NCBI GenBank assembly: GCA_943787925.1
Contig: CALSOH010000002.1
Coordinates: 62,001-126,000 of the forward strand
Direction of reading: 5' to 3'
Source: TMED14 sp003507115
GTDB taxonomy: Bacteria > Bacteroidota > Bacteroidia > Flavobacteriales > Schleiferiaceae
Length of the DNA stretch: 64,000 nt
In this document: positions 1 to 9,699 of the stretch, piece after piece
Layout: each line of letters opens with the position of its first letter
Numbering within the stretch: position 1 is the first letter of the stretch
Translations under genes and position numbers: made by a program
Notes under the pieces: generated by a model
What the model was told of the DNA's origin: nothing
Seen by the model: the letters and a program-made list of their open reading frames with translations, nothing else
The model's database searches: none

Positions 1-190
1 TAAAGGTGATCGCCGAGGCTTGTGTTGCGATGATACCTAGTCCAATGGTGGCCCAATGGCTTTCATGCTTACCCGTCAAAAACTCTAAGCCAGTGGAGCG
101 CTGACGCGTTTTCCACATGCCATAGAAGGCGATGAGTCCGATCGTCCCAGAGAGGGCCCACCAGTCGAGGGCCGTTAGTTCACTTCCCAT
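1..190 (-). CDS. Sodium:solute symporter (SSS family), N-terminal fragment
   Basis: Partial gene running off the left edge; 63 codons are visible. The start at 190 reads MGSELTALDWWALSG, followed by a hydrophobic helix, a WKTR-type loop, then TIGLGIIATQASAITF. This order (LDWW, first membrane helix, short basic loop, then an xATQASAITF helix) is the usual N-terminus of Bacteroidota SSS transporters, which take up organic solutes with sodium. Its start codon lies 11 bases inside the end of the upstream PIG-L gene, so the two are translationally coupled. The coupling suggests uptake of a product or substrate of the secreted deacetylase. The substrate cannot be told from this fragment. Confidence 0.8.
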   Translation of the reverse strand, partial: MGSELTALDWWALSGTIGLIAFYGMWKTRQRSTGLEFLTGKHESHWATIGLGIIATQASAITF

Positions 191-2390
191 GCCCAGCGGT
201 TTGGAAGGCTAGGAGGTTAGCCAGAATGCGGTAGGCGCCTGGCACGCCAGCACGCCATTCTCGAAAGAGGGACAAACCACAGTAGGTCACTTGTCCTTCA
301 CCCGAAGGGGCCGTGATCCATGCGCCTTGCTTGGGGGTTTCGCCTGGGTCGGCCCATTCCAATAAAGGGACAAAGGCTTTGTCCCACTCGCTCGCAAAGT
401 AGAGTCCGCGCTCTTGCACCCACCCGGCAAAGTCCGCCTCTGAAAGGGCGTTGGGATAGGTCATCATGGGGTGCGTGGGCGCCAGGAAGGTCGCGGGCGT
501 TTCCTCCACCGTCACGCGATCGCGTCCCAGCTTGAAGGGCACGGGGCCCATATGGTCGGTCACTTGGTCGCGCGTGGCCGTGTTGTACTGGATAATGAGG
601 TGGCCCCCGTTCTGGACCCAATTCTCCAGCACGGGTTGCGCCGCCACCAGTCCTTGGTTCACATTAAAGGCCCGAATGCCCAACACCACCGAGGTCAATC
701 CCTTCAAATCCTCTAGGGTCAAGGTCGCGGCATTCAAGCGCTTGACCTCCACCCCAAGTTGCTTCATGGCTTCCGGCGCATCGTCACCCGCCCCGTCGAT
801 GTATCCCACCTGCAAGCCTTTAGGAACCGCAATGTCTGCCGTTACGATAGGCAAGCTGCCGTCCACCCACACTTCCTGGTGGGGAATGTGGTCGTAGCGA
901 ATGGGTATGGCCGTCATTAGCGGGACTTCATCGCCGTGGAGGTAGGCTGTGAGGCTTCCGCGGGTTTGTCCGGCTTTACCGCGCGTAGGCTTCCTCACGG
1001 CGATCGAAAGGTGCATCACCGACTGGCCCGCTAGGAAGCGTACAGCGCTGTCTTTACCGACGAACACCCCATCCCCTTGAAAATCCAGCCGCACGGATTC
1101 TTCGGGGAGGGCCCCGTAGCGGTGAAGGTGGACGTTCAGGGTGGCACTACCACCTACCACCAGGCAGGGAACGTCGTAACTGATCGAATACCGCGGCGTC
1201 AACTGCACCGGGCGGCGGAGCTCCCCTTTGATGCGGTCCGACGTGACGTATTCCGGGCTAAGCACAACGGTCTGGGGCCAGAGTCCATCGGCGTTGGCCA
1301 CTTCCAGGACCATACCGCCTTCCTGACCGTTGGCGTAGAGGTTGGCGGGGAAGCTGTAGGTTTTACCGGGTTGTAAAAAAGTATACGGCGGGATATGTGC
1401 CCCCGAATTCTTGTCTAGAGCGCGCCGAACTCGAATCGCTTCCGCCGACTCGTTGATGACGGTGACCCGTGCCTGTAGAGAATCGACGAGGTAGGGCGAG
1501 TCGGCTGTCCATTCTGCATACAGTCCGGGGATGGGCATAGGGGCCGAACTTGCTACAAATGTCGGCGGGGTCCAATCGATGGGTTCGCCTTTGAGCAGTC
1601 GAAGGTATTCCGTGCGCTCTCCGCGGTCCGTGATGCCCGCAAAGCCCTGGGACTTATGCATTCCCCGCGCCAAGGTTCCAATTTCCAAAGAGGATTGGCC
1701 CAATTCGGGAATGAAGCCGCCGATTTGCAGCACTTCGAGTGAATCGCCGGAGACGGCATTTTCGAGGTCTTTCGCCCACCAAGAGGAGGTATTCCAGTAG
1801 AGGGCCTTGGGGGCATATCCGCCGCGGCGCCCCATAGATTGGAGGCGTTCAAAAGCTCGGATAGCGAGAACAGCGGAGGCCGTGTGGTGGCCGTGCCCAG
1901 CGCGTGAGTCCGGAGGAAAGCGGGTGACGATGACGTCCGGTTTAAATTCCTTCACCACCGCCTCGATGCGCGCGAGCACCTCGTTTTCATTCCACTTTTC
2001 CAGGGTCTCGTCGACGGTTTTGGAATAGCCAAAGTCGGCCGCACCTCCAAAGTATTGCGTGGCTCCGTCCAAACGGCGCGCCGCATAGAGCTCCTCACGT
2101 CGGATGACGCCCAGGGCTTCACCTAGTTCGGGGCCCAGGATGTTCTGCCCTCCCTCCCCTTCGGTGAGGCTCAAATAGGCCACGTCGTAGCCATTGAATT
2201 GGGACCAGTGCGCGATCAAGCGCGTATTCTCGTCGTCCGGGTGAGCCGCGATGTAGAGAATGCGCATAGATTCCGCGCGCTGATCCAGGTGAAATTTCCC
2301 TTCACTGGGGCTGTGGAAGTTGGGCAGAGATTGCGCACCCAAAACCGTAGAAAAAACAAAGAATAAACAAAACTGGACGGTACGTGTCAT
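180..2390 (-). CDS. Secreted PIG-L family deacetylase with C-terminal GATase-like domain
   Basis: 736 aa from the ATG at 2390, chosen because it opens a signal peptide (MTRTVQFCLFFVFSTVLGAQ) and is preceded by AGGTGGAAG; upstream in-frame ATGs give only charged sequence. The zinc-binding AHPDDE motif is at residues 49-54 and the second metal motif HGHH at 166-169, so the deacetylase domain (about 40-300) looks catalytically complete. The C-terminal third (YIDGAGDD, then VVLGIRAFN, then GGHLIIQYNT) is the class I glutamine-amidotransferase-like domain seen in long Bacteroidota PIG-L proteins. Family members remove N-acetyl groups from amino sugars or related conjugates; the substrate here is unknown. 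It is exported, unlike the cytoplasmic relative BshB1 also in this window. Its stop overlaps the next symporter. Confidence 0.88.
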   Translation of the reverse strand: MTRTVQFCLFFVFSTVLGAQSLPNFHSPSEGKFHLDQRAESMRILYIAAHPDDENTRLIAHWSQFNGYDVAYLSLTEGEGGQNILGPELGEALGVIRREELYAARRLDGATQYFGGAADFGYSKTVDETLEKWNENEVLARIEAVVKEFKPDVIVTRFPPDSRAGHGHHTASAVLAIRAFERLQSMGRRGGYAPKALYWNTSSWWAKDLENAVSGDSLEVLQIGGFIPELGQSSLEIGTLARGMHKSQGFAGITDRGERTEYLRLLKGEPIDWTPPTFVASSAPMPIPGLYAEWTADSPYLVDSLQARVTVINESAEAIRVRRALDKNSGAHIPPYTFLQPGKTYSFPANLYANGQEGGMVLEVANADGLWPQTVVLSPEYVTSDRIKGELRRPVQLTPRYSISYDVPCLVVGGSATLNVHLHRYGALPEESVRLDFQGDGVFVGKDSAVRFLAGQSVMHLSIAVRKPTRGKAGQTRGSLTAYLHGDEVPLMTAIPIRYDHIPHQEVWVDGSLPIVTADIAVPKGLQVGYIDGAGDDAPEAMKQLGVEVKRLNAATLTLEDLKGLTSVVLGIRAFNVNQGLVAAQPVLENWVQNGGHLIIQYNTATRDQVTDHMGPVPFKLGRDRVTVEETPATFLAPTHPMMTYPNALSEADFAGWVQERGLYFASEWDKAFVPLLEWADPGETPKQGAWITAPSGEGQVTYCGLSLFREWRAGVPGAYRILANLLAFQTAGHGK

Positions 2391-2433
2391 ATCTTCCACC
2401 TTTCGTTTTGCACGCTCAAAATTCCTTGCATTC

Positions 2434-5400
2434 ATGTTTAATTCTTTTTCCATTCCGTTCATCGCCCTTTGCCTATTTAATAGCGCGGCTTTGGCTCAAT
2501 CGTCCTATGGGTCGCGCGTCAAATTCCAATCGGGCACCTATGCGTTGCCGGAAGTGACCGAAGATACATACCAACAACGTACCCCCGGGGAGCGTGGCTC
2601 AACCAACGTGCTTCGTGTTCTCGGTGTGGAGCAGATTTGGACCGAAGCCCAACGTAACATCTTAGAGCAAGGGGGCTTGGAAATTTTGGGCTACCTGCCT
2701 CACAAGAGCTACCTGGCCTATTTGAATCTCAGCGACGCTCATCTTCAAGGGCTCTTAGACGCTAGCGGTTTGGCCTACATCTCGCCGCTGTTGCCCGACA
2801 TGAAACTCACGAGCCAACTACACACCGGCAACGTACCTGACTATGTGTGGGTGGGTAGCCAGTGGGAAGTCTATGTCGAATACTACCCTGCATCCAGCAA
2901 AGGTGCCGTCGAAGCGCATCTCCTTGCTCAGGGTCAAATCCTGGAAGACCTCGGCAGCGGATTCCGAGCGGTGGTTTCGCCCGATGATCTCCGTGCCCTC
3001 GCCAGCCATCCCTACATCACCTTGGTCCAGCAGAAGGAGGCGCCCGCAGAACCCGAAAACATGATTGGGACCAAAAACCACCGAAGCAACGCAATCCGGG
3101 TCCCCTATGCCGGGGGCCGCGCCTACGATGGCACGGGCGTCGTAGTGGGCCATGGAGACGATGGAGACATCCAACCCCACATTGACTTCAAAGGGCGCGT
3201 CCTGGCCAATAAATCCAGCCCTTCGTATGGCGCCCACGGCGACCACGTGGCGGGAACCATTTTTGGCGCAGGTAACCTGGATCCAGATGGCGAAGGGCAA
3301 GCCCCGGGTGCCATGCTGGTGTATTACGACTATCCAGACAATCTCAACGATGTGGACGCGGATTACGGCACCTACGATGTGCGCATTACGGCTTCGTCCT
3401 ACTCCAACGGCTGCAATGCCGGCTACACCGCCTTCACTCGCCAAATGGACGAAGACGCGATCCAAAACTACTCTTTGGTACACGTGTTCTCCGCTGGCAA
3501 CAACGGTACGGCGAATTGCAATTACGGCGCCGGCAGCGGCTGGGGCAACATTACGGGTGGCCACAAGCAGGGTAAGAATGTCATCGCCACGGCGAATGTT
3601 ACCGGGGCGGACCTCATCGCCGGATCCTCCAGCCGAGGCCCTGCACACGATGGCCGCATCAAGCCGGACATTGCCGCCTTGGGAACCAATGTATATTCCT
3701 GCCTCTCACCCAATGATTACCGGAGCATTACCGGCACGTCCATGGCCTGCCCTGGAATAGCTGGGGTATTGGCTCAACTCTATGATGCATACAAACAGAA
3801 CAATGCGGGTAACGAACCTGCCGGCGGTTTGATGAAGGCCATCCTGATGAACAACGCGGACGATTTGGGCAATCCCGGTCCCGATTTCAAATATGGTTAT
3901 GGCCGCGCCAATGCACTGCGCTCCGCGAAGGCGATAGAAAACAATTGGATTGTCGCAGACAACGTAAGCCAAAACCAAACCGATACGATTTCCATCGTGG
4001 TGCCCGCTGGACTCGGGGAGCTGCGCGTGATGGTTTCCTGGACCGATCCCCAAGCCCTCGTCAATGCGGGTACTGCCCTGGTCAACGATCTGAATGCCAC
4101 CTTAGTTCTCGATGCTCAATCATGGAATCCTTGGGTTCTCAACCCCACCGCGACAGCCACCGCTTTGAACGCCAATGCCCAGCGCGCCGTGGATAGCTTG
4201 AACAACAGCGAGCAGTTTACCCTGGCAAATCCTTCGGGAGGCACCTACAAAGTGATTGTGAACGGGGCGACAGTCCCCGCTGGCCCGCAAGCCTATTGGG
4301 TGACCTGGTCCTTCGTGGAGCAGGACGTCGAGTTGACCTATCCAGTAGGCGGGGAAATCCTTCCCGCGGGCACCACCATCCCGGTTCGCTGGGATGCCCC
4401 AGATGGAACGGGCACCTTTACCCTGGAATACAGCAACAACGGAGGCGCTTGGACCTCCTTTGCCACCGCCGCCGCCAATGCCCGCCAGGCCACGTTTTCG
4501 GTGCCGGCAGGCGCGAGTGACAGCCTGATGCTGCGCATCAGCCGTGGAACGCAATCGGATAGCGTCGATTTTCGCCTGGGCTATGTCGGCGTGCCCACCA
4601 ACCTCAACATGGACTGGGCCTGCCCAGATTCTTTCCGCGTCAGCTGGAACATGGTCCCCGGCGCGAGTGGCTATGTCGTCTACCTCTTGGGGGCCGAATA
4701 CATGGACCCCATCGACACGGTGACGACCCCATGGTATGTCTACCAGAACATCAACCCCTTCCTAACGCAATGGTGGACGGTTTCCGCCATCACCTCCAGC
4801 CATCGTGCTGGAAAGCGTGCTTATGCGGAAGAGAAGACCCCAGGTCTAGCGGGTTGCCCCATGAACAACGATGCGGTCTTGGCGGCTGTTTTGAGCCCAG
4901 CTGGCCAAATTCCCAACTGCCAAAACACGTCTGCCCTCCCGGTCAATGTGACGTTGACCAATGGCGGTTCGGACACCTTGATTAGTGTTCCTTTAGCCTA
5001 CCAACTAGGCAGTGGCCCCGTTCAACGCGACACCCTCATCGCCACCATTCCCGCGACCCAGTCTATGCCCTTTAGCTTCAGCGCAACGCTCAGCGTCAGT
5101 GGACTCGGCAGCTATGGCGTGAAGGTCTGGACCGAATTGTCTGGGGATCAAAATCCCTACAACGACACCCTCTTTAGTGCCTTCCAAATCGTTCAATCCG
5201 ATTCGACCTACCTCCTGCCCTATGTCCAAAATTTTGACAGCTTCACCAATTGTGGCACCGTGAACGAACTGCGGCGGAACGGTCTGTGCATCTCGGTGGC
5301 GATATGCACAACGCACCCACCGGGCATAGAAGATGACCACGATTGGCGCACGAACGCGACCAGTACGCCTTCAGCAGGCACGGGTCCCACTGGAGGGCAT

Positions 5401-7320
5401 ACCTCCGGAGGGGGTTCGGGCGACAAGTACCTCTACCTCGAGGCATCGAGCTGCACCGACCTGATGGCCATGGTTACGACCCCCTGTATTGATCTCACCA
5501 GTGCCAGCTTGCCCGAATTGAAGTTTTGGGCCCATATGTTCGGGAGCAACATGGGCGAGTTGCACGTAGACGTTCTCAGCCAAGGCCAGTGGTTCTTGGA
5601 TGTCATCCAGCCCATTGTCGGAAACCAAGGCAATGCCTGGTTCGAAAAAACCGCTTCACTCACGCCCTACGTGGGCCAAGTCATCGTGGTTCGCTTCCGA
5701 GGCATCACCGGCTCCGGCATCGCGTCCGACATGGCCATTGACGACCTCTCCATCGTGGAGGTCAACTCTGCGCCCGTGGCCGCCGCCGGGGTCAGCAATG
5801 CCGCCCCCTGCTTGAACCAAGTGGTACAGTTCTTTGACCAAAGTGCCAGCAGCCCCAACCAATGGGCTTGGAGCGTCAGTCCTTCGACCGGCTTCAGCTT
5901 TGTCAATGGAACCTCGGCCAGTAGCCAAAACCCCGAAGTGGTCTTCACCAGCTTTGGAACCTTCACGGTCCAGTTGATTGCTACGAACACCTTCGGATCG
6001 GATACGGCCACGGCCTCCAGCACCATTGTGGTGAACGGCGGAGCACCGCTGCCTTTCAGCGAAGACTTCACCAATTGGCTCCCGGCAGATTGGGAAATCG
6101 GCAACCCCGATGCCTCCACCACGTGGGAGCCTCGTGTGGTCATTGGATCGAACAACAATGCCACCCAAACGGCCTATGTGGACAACTTTGCCTACAATGC
6201 TCCCTTGCAGGAGGACTACCTCATCACTCCGGGGATTGATTTGACCGGCGCCACGATTCCGGCCTCTGGTCTTTGAAGTGGCGTATACGCAGTACAGTGC
6301 CACCTACACCGATGGGCTCCGCGTGGATGTGTCCACATCGTGTGGAAGCAACTGGGGCCCCACGGGCTATGCCAAGAGCGGCAGCAATTTGGCCACCACG
6401 GGCAACCTGACCACGTCCTTTACCCCGAACAATAGCGGGGTATGGCGTCGGGATACCATCTTCTTGGACACCGCCCTGGCCGGGCCGAGCATAAAGTTCC
6501 GCTTCGCCTCCATCAACGGCTACGGCAACAACCTGTACATCGACAACGTCCAAGTCTTTGATTTTGGCGCCACCCCGCCCACGGCTACGCTTTACAGTTC
6601 CGCGAGCGCAAGTACCTGTAAGAACGACACCGTGATCTTCCAAGCCATCAACCCAGGCAACGCCTTGGCTACGTGGAACTTTGGATTAGGGGCTACACCG
6701 GCCACCGCCACAGGTCCCGGCCCCCATGCCGTTTCCTACTTCACTGCAGGTGCGAAGACCGCCATCCTCGGCCTCACCAATGCCGGCGGAACGGGCTATG
6801 ATACCATCTCCTTCTCCGTAGGGAATCCGGTGGTCGCCGTCTTTGGCGCCAATGCAGGCAGCACGCCTCAAGAGCGGGTCTTTGTAGATATCTCACAAGG
6901 CAGTCCCTCGCAGTGGTATTGGAACTTTGGCGATGGAACAACTTCCACGGTCCAAAACCCTACCCACGCCTTCCCCGCCGCCGGTGGTACCTACACGCCT
7001 AACCTTTGCCGCCTACAACAACTGCGGTTGGGATACTACAACACTCCAGCATCACCATCTCGGGCGTCAGCCTGGAGGAACGCAGTGCCCCCACTTGGGC
7101 CCTCTCCCCCAACCCTGCGCAGAACTACGTGAAGCTCAGCAGCCCCAACGGCGCGAAAGCAGACCGAGTCGAAGTGCTGGATGCCCTGGGCCGCGTCGTC
7201 TACCGGGGGCCCATGCCGACCGAACAACGCCTCGACGTCCAGTCCTACAGTGCAGGCCGCTACCTGGTCCGAATCTGGTCCGGCGGACAATCGAAAGTCC
7301 TGCCCTTCGTGAAGCAGTAA
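2434..7320 (+). CDS. Giant secreted S8 (subtilisin-like) protease with MAM-like and PKD domains and T9SS sorting tail; frameshifted
   Basis: Start at ATG 2434 opens a signal peptide (MFNSFSIPFIALCLFNSAAL). The subtilase domain has Asp242 (GDDGD), His268 (AHGDHVAG), an oxyanion Asn in SAGNNG and Ser436 (GTSMACPG), so it should be active. Downstream come a fibronectin-like stretch, MAM/choice-of-anchor-J-like modules (KYLYLEAS, AIDDLSIVE), PKD-like segments (WNFGDGTTST) and a C-terminal type A sorting domain (LSPNPAQNYVKL to the stop). The frame breaks near 6255-6270, 6995-7005 and 7035-7045, and a short compensated shift is likely at 5265-5330, where another frame gives GGDMHNAPTG. Total length from start to stop is a multiple of three (1628 aa), so the intact gene is probably one polypeptide exported by T9SS. 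Known T9SS proteases act outside the cell on proteins. Confidence 0.85.
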
Positions 7321-7322
7321 AC

Positions 7323-7357
7323 GAAAAAAGCCGCGGCGAAAGCTGCGGCTTTTTTTA
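7323..7357 (+). terminator. Intrinsic terminator after the S8 protease
   Basis: An 8-bp GC stem (GCCGCGGC / GCTGCGGC, one G-T pair) closed by a GAAA tetraloop, flanked by A6 on the left and T7 on the right, begins 3 bases after the stop codon. The A and T tracts make it usable in both directions, which suits the convergent symporter gene. Confidence 0.85.
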
Positions 7358-7365
7358 TTGAATAG

Positions 7366-7413
7366 TTGAGGGCTTGAGGGCTTGAGGGCTTGAGGGCTTG
7401 AGGGCTTGAGGGC
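7366..7413 (+). repeat. Tandem octamer repeat, six perfect copies of TTGAGGGC
   Basis: Six contiguous identical 8-bp units fill 7366-7413 between two convergent genes. On the same phase the unit can be read GCTTGAGG, which resembles the GCTAGAGR units found in reverse orientation at 7518-7604. It lies just past the terminator and has no coding role that I can see. Confidence 0.9.
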
Positions 7414-7517
7414 TTGGCAAAAAAAAACGGAAAGTCCCGGCGCGCGGCGAAGATCCACCATGAAGTTCACGGGTAAAAGAGATGAAACGTTTAAGCCATA
7501 TCGCTTTAGCGCAAAGC

Positions 7518-7604
7518 GCGAGCTCTCTAGCCACCTAGCTCTCTAGCCAACCAGCCTCAGCGCGATTCGCGAGCTCTCTAGCCACCTAGCCCTCTAGCTA
7601 ACCC
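7518..7604 (-). repeat. Two 30-bp direct repeats built from degenerate GCTAGAGR octamers
   Basis: Copies at 7518-7547 and 7569-7598 differ at one base (CTAGCTCT against CTAGCCCT). Read on the minus strand both have an 8-base period (GCTAGAGA, GCTAGGTG, GCTAGAGA). The last two sense codons and the TAG stop of the symporter (GTT AGC TAG) lie inside the second copy. The remaining sequence of this intergenic stretch (7414-7517) holds nothing I recognise. Confidence 0.8.
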
Positions 7605-9027
7605 GCGCTTTCGGCTCCAAGGCCAAGAATCCCGTCATAAGGGCTCCATTGACCAGGATGAGCTCAAAGCCAAAGGTGTAGCCCAGGGCGGCGGGCACCC
7701 AGATGCTCAAACCATACGTAAGCAAGGGGCTCGCAATCGCAGCCGCCGGAATCCACCACATGTGGGATGGGCGCTTGGTGGAGATGAGGCCATAGGCAAA
7801 GAGGCCGAGCAGTGGGCCATAGGTATAGCCCGCGGCGGTGAAAATGTTTTTGATGATGCTGGCGTCTACGAACGGACGGGCGAAGACAATAAGAGCGGCG
7901 ACTGCCAAGGTCATGCCGATATGGACGATTCGACGAGTGCGCACGGCTTCAGCCTCCGATTTGGCCTCCACCCCCAGGATGTCCACGCAAAAGGACGTCG
8001 TCAACGCCGTCAGCGCGGAATCCGCGGAGGAATAGGCGGCGGCAATTAAACCAAGAATAAAGAGGATGCCTACCACACTGGGCAGTGCACTGGAAACAGC
8101 CACGGCCGGGAAGAGAGCATCCCCTTTAGCCTCGATGCCATGAGCCAGCGCGTACATGCTCAAATCCTTGCCCAGCGTCAGGAATAAGAAATTCACCGCA
8201 ATGAGGACCACGGCGAGGGTCATCATATTGCGCTGGGATTCGCCCAGGGTTCGGCAGGTAAGATTCTTTTGCATCATGTCTTGGTCCAAGCCTGTCATGG
8301 CCAACGTGATAAATACCCCTCCGAGAAATTGCTTCCAAAAGTTTCGGCCATCGGCCACGTCAAAAAAGAAAATTTGGGAATCCACCGAGGCGCCCCACGT
8401 CGCCAAATCCTCGGGGGAAAGAGCCTGGCGAATAAAGTAAATGGACAAAATCAGGGCTCCCAGCATCGCGACCGTTTGCAGGGTGTCCGTAAAGATGACG
8501 GAGCGAATCCCCCCGCGATAGGTGTACAGCCAAATTAGGGACAGGGTCAGCAGAACCGTGAGCCAGAAAGGCAAGCCGAGGGGATCAAAAACGAGCGTCT
8601 GCAACACCGCCGCGACGAGATATAAGCGGAAGGATGCACCCACCCATCGGGAAAGAATAAAAAACCAGGCTCCCGTAGCATGGGCGGACCGCCCATAACG
8701 AGAATGTAAAAACCCATAAATCGTCGTGGTATTCTCGCGATAATACAGAGGTAAAAGGACGTAGGCAATGACCGCATAACCGACCACATATCCGAGGACC
8801 ATCTGCAGGTAAGCAAAGCCGGACGTTTCCACCCAGCCCGGCACCGAAATAAAGGTGACCCCACTCAACGAGGCGCCAATCATCCCAAAGCTCACCACGT
8901 ACCAGGGAGACTGGCGGTTGCCGGTAAAAAAAGTTCGGTTGTCCGCGCTGCCGGTGAAACGGCGAGCAATAATAACGAGCAAGCCAAAATAGGCCGCCAT
9001 GAGAAAAAGAATGGACCAAGGATTCAT
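7594..9027 (-). CDS. Sodium:solute symporter (SSS family)
   Basis: 477 aa starting MNPWSILFLMAAYFG; about 13 hydrophobic helices are visible. Typical SSS features are the early FFTGNRQSPW loop, SFGMIGASLSGVTFISVPGW, and a GLIAAAYSSADSALTALTT segment that matches the conserved sodium-site helix 8 region of the family. It is expected to import a small organic solute with sodium across the inner membrane; the substrate is unknown. It is divergent from recR with 54 bases between start codons, and converges on the S8 protease across the octamer repeats. A longer N-terminal reading (from 9120) would overlap recR and lacks membrane character, so the 9027 start is preferred. Confidence 0.88.
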   Translation of the reverse strand: MNPWSILFLMAAYFGLLVIIARRFTGSADNRTFFTGNRQSPWYVVSFGMIGASLSGVTFISVPGWVETSGFAYLQMVLGYVVGYAVIAYVLLPLYYRENTTTIYGFLHSRYGRSAHATGAWFFILSRWVGASFRLYLVAAVLQTLVFDPLGLPFWLTVLLTLSLIWLYTYRGGIRSVIFTDTLQTVAMLGALILSIYFIRQALSPEDLATWGASVDSQIFFFDVADGRNFWKQFLGGVFITLAMTGLDQDMMQKNLTCRTLGESQRNMMTLAVVLIAVNFLFLTLGKDLSMYALAHGIEAKGDALFPAVAVSSALPSVVGILFILGLIAAAYSSADSALTALTTSFCVDILGVEAKSEAEAVRTRRIVHIGMTLAVAALIVFARPFVDASIIKNIFTAAGYTYGPLLGLFAYGLISTKRPSHMWWIPAAAIASPLLTYGLSIWVPAALGYTFGFELILVNGALMTGFLALEPKARVS

Positions 9028-9031
9028 AAGG

Positions 9032-9039
9032 GAAAGGTA
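9032..9039 (-). promoter_or_regulatory. -7 box TACCTTTC for the symporter
   Basis: One mismatch to TAnnTTTG; its last base is 4 nt from the start codon at 9027, predicting a leaderless or nearly leaderless mRNA. Confidence 0.45.
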
Positions 9040-9068
9040 AGGTTCCAAATGTCGATTCAAAGTTGGCG

Positions 9069-9076
9069 TACTTTTA
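9069..9076 (+). promoter_or_regulatory. -7 box TACTTTTA for recR
   Basis: One mismatch to TAnnTTTG; it ends 5 nt before the recR ATG at 9082 and supports that start over the upstream in-frame codon at 9049. Confidence 0.45.
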
Positions 9077-9081
9077 CAAGA

Positions 9082-9699
9082 ATGGAACTTCCCTCCAAAT
9101 CCCTGGAACGCGCCGTCCATGAGTTAAGTCGATTACCTGGTATAGGTCGGAGATCGGCGCTTCGGTTGGCATTGCACCTTCTCAAGCAAGGGCCCCAACG
9201 CATTCTCGACCTCGCAGAAGGCATGGAAGAATTAGCCAAAAACACCCAATTCTGCCGAGACTGCCATGCCATTGCCGACGAGGCGGTGTGCCACATCTGT
9301 GCCGACGAGCGCCGCGACCGCCGGTCCCTCTGTGTGGTCGAAGATATTCGCGATGTCCTCGCCTTGGAAAACACCTCGATGCATAAGGGCCGCTACCACG
9401 TATTGGGCGGCTTGATTTCGCCCATGGATGGCATGGGACCCCGTGATCTGACGGTCGATGAACTGGTGCGCCGGGTGGAGAACGAAGGCATCGAGGAAGT
9501 CATCCTCGCCCTGAGTGCGACCATGGAGGGCGACACCACCGCTTTTTACATCTACCGCAAGCTTGGGGACCTCCCCATACGCCTCACCGCCATCGCCCGG
9601 GGCCTTCCCGTCGGCGATGCCCTCGAATACGCGGATGAGGTGACCTTAAGCCGTTCCTTCCAACAGCGCGTTCCCTTCGAAACAACGTTGCAGCGATGA
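9082..9699 (+). CDS. recR: Recombination mediator protein RecR
   Basis: 205 aa, the normal RecR length (about 200). Order: N-terminal helix-hairpin-helix (LPGIGRRSA at 18-26), a four-Cys zinc finger (Cys58, 61, 70, 73 in CRDCH and CHIC), then the Toprim domain starting LCVVEDIRDV with the acidic E/D residues, and the C-terminal Walker-like tail ARGLPVGDALEYAD. RecR works with RecO and RecF to load RecA at gaps and stalled forks. The start at 9082 is chosen because MELPSKSLERAVHELSRLPG is the family N-terminus. Its stop overlaps the next ATG by 4 bases (ATGA), so the glycosyltransferase is co-translated. Confidence 0.95.
   Translation: MELPSKSLERAVHELSRLPGIGRRSALRLALHLLKQGPQRILDLAEGMEELAKNTQFCRDCHAIADEAVCHICADERRDRRSLCVVEDIRDVLALENTSMHKGRYHVLGGLISPMDGMGPRDLTVDELVRRVENEGIEEVILALSATMEGDTTAFYIYRKLGDLPIRLTAIARGLPVGDALEYADEVTLSRSFQQRVPFETTLQR

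Noticed and set aside
2818..3648. A 276-codon frame antisense to the S8 protease
   Set aside because: It lies opposite the catalytic domain, has no start context and no recognisable domain, and the plus-strand protease is certain.
7366..7604. A CRISPR-like or phage attachment interpretation of the octamer repeats
   Set aside because: Units are contiguous 8-mers without unique spacers, there are no cas genes, and no integrase is nearby.
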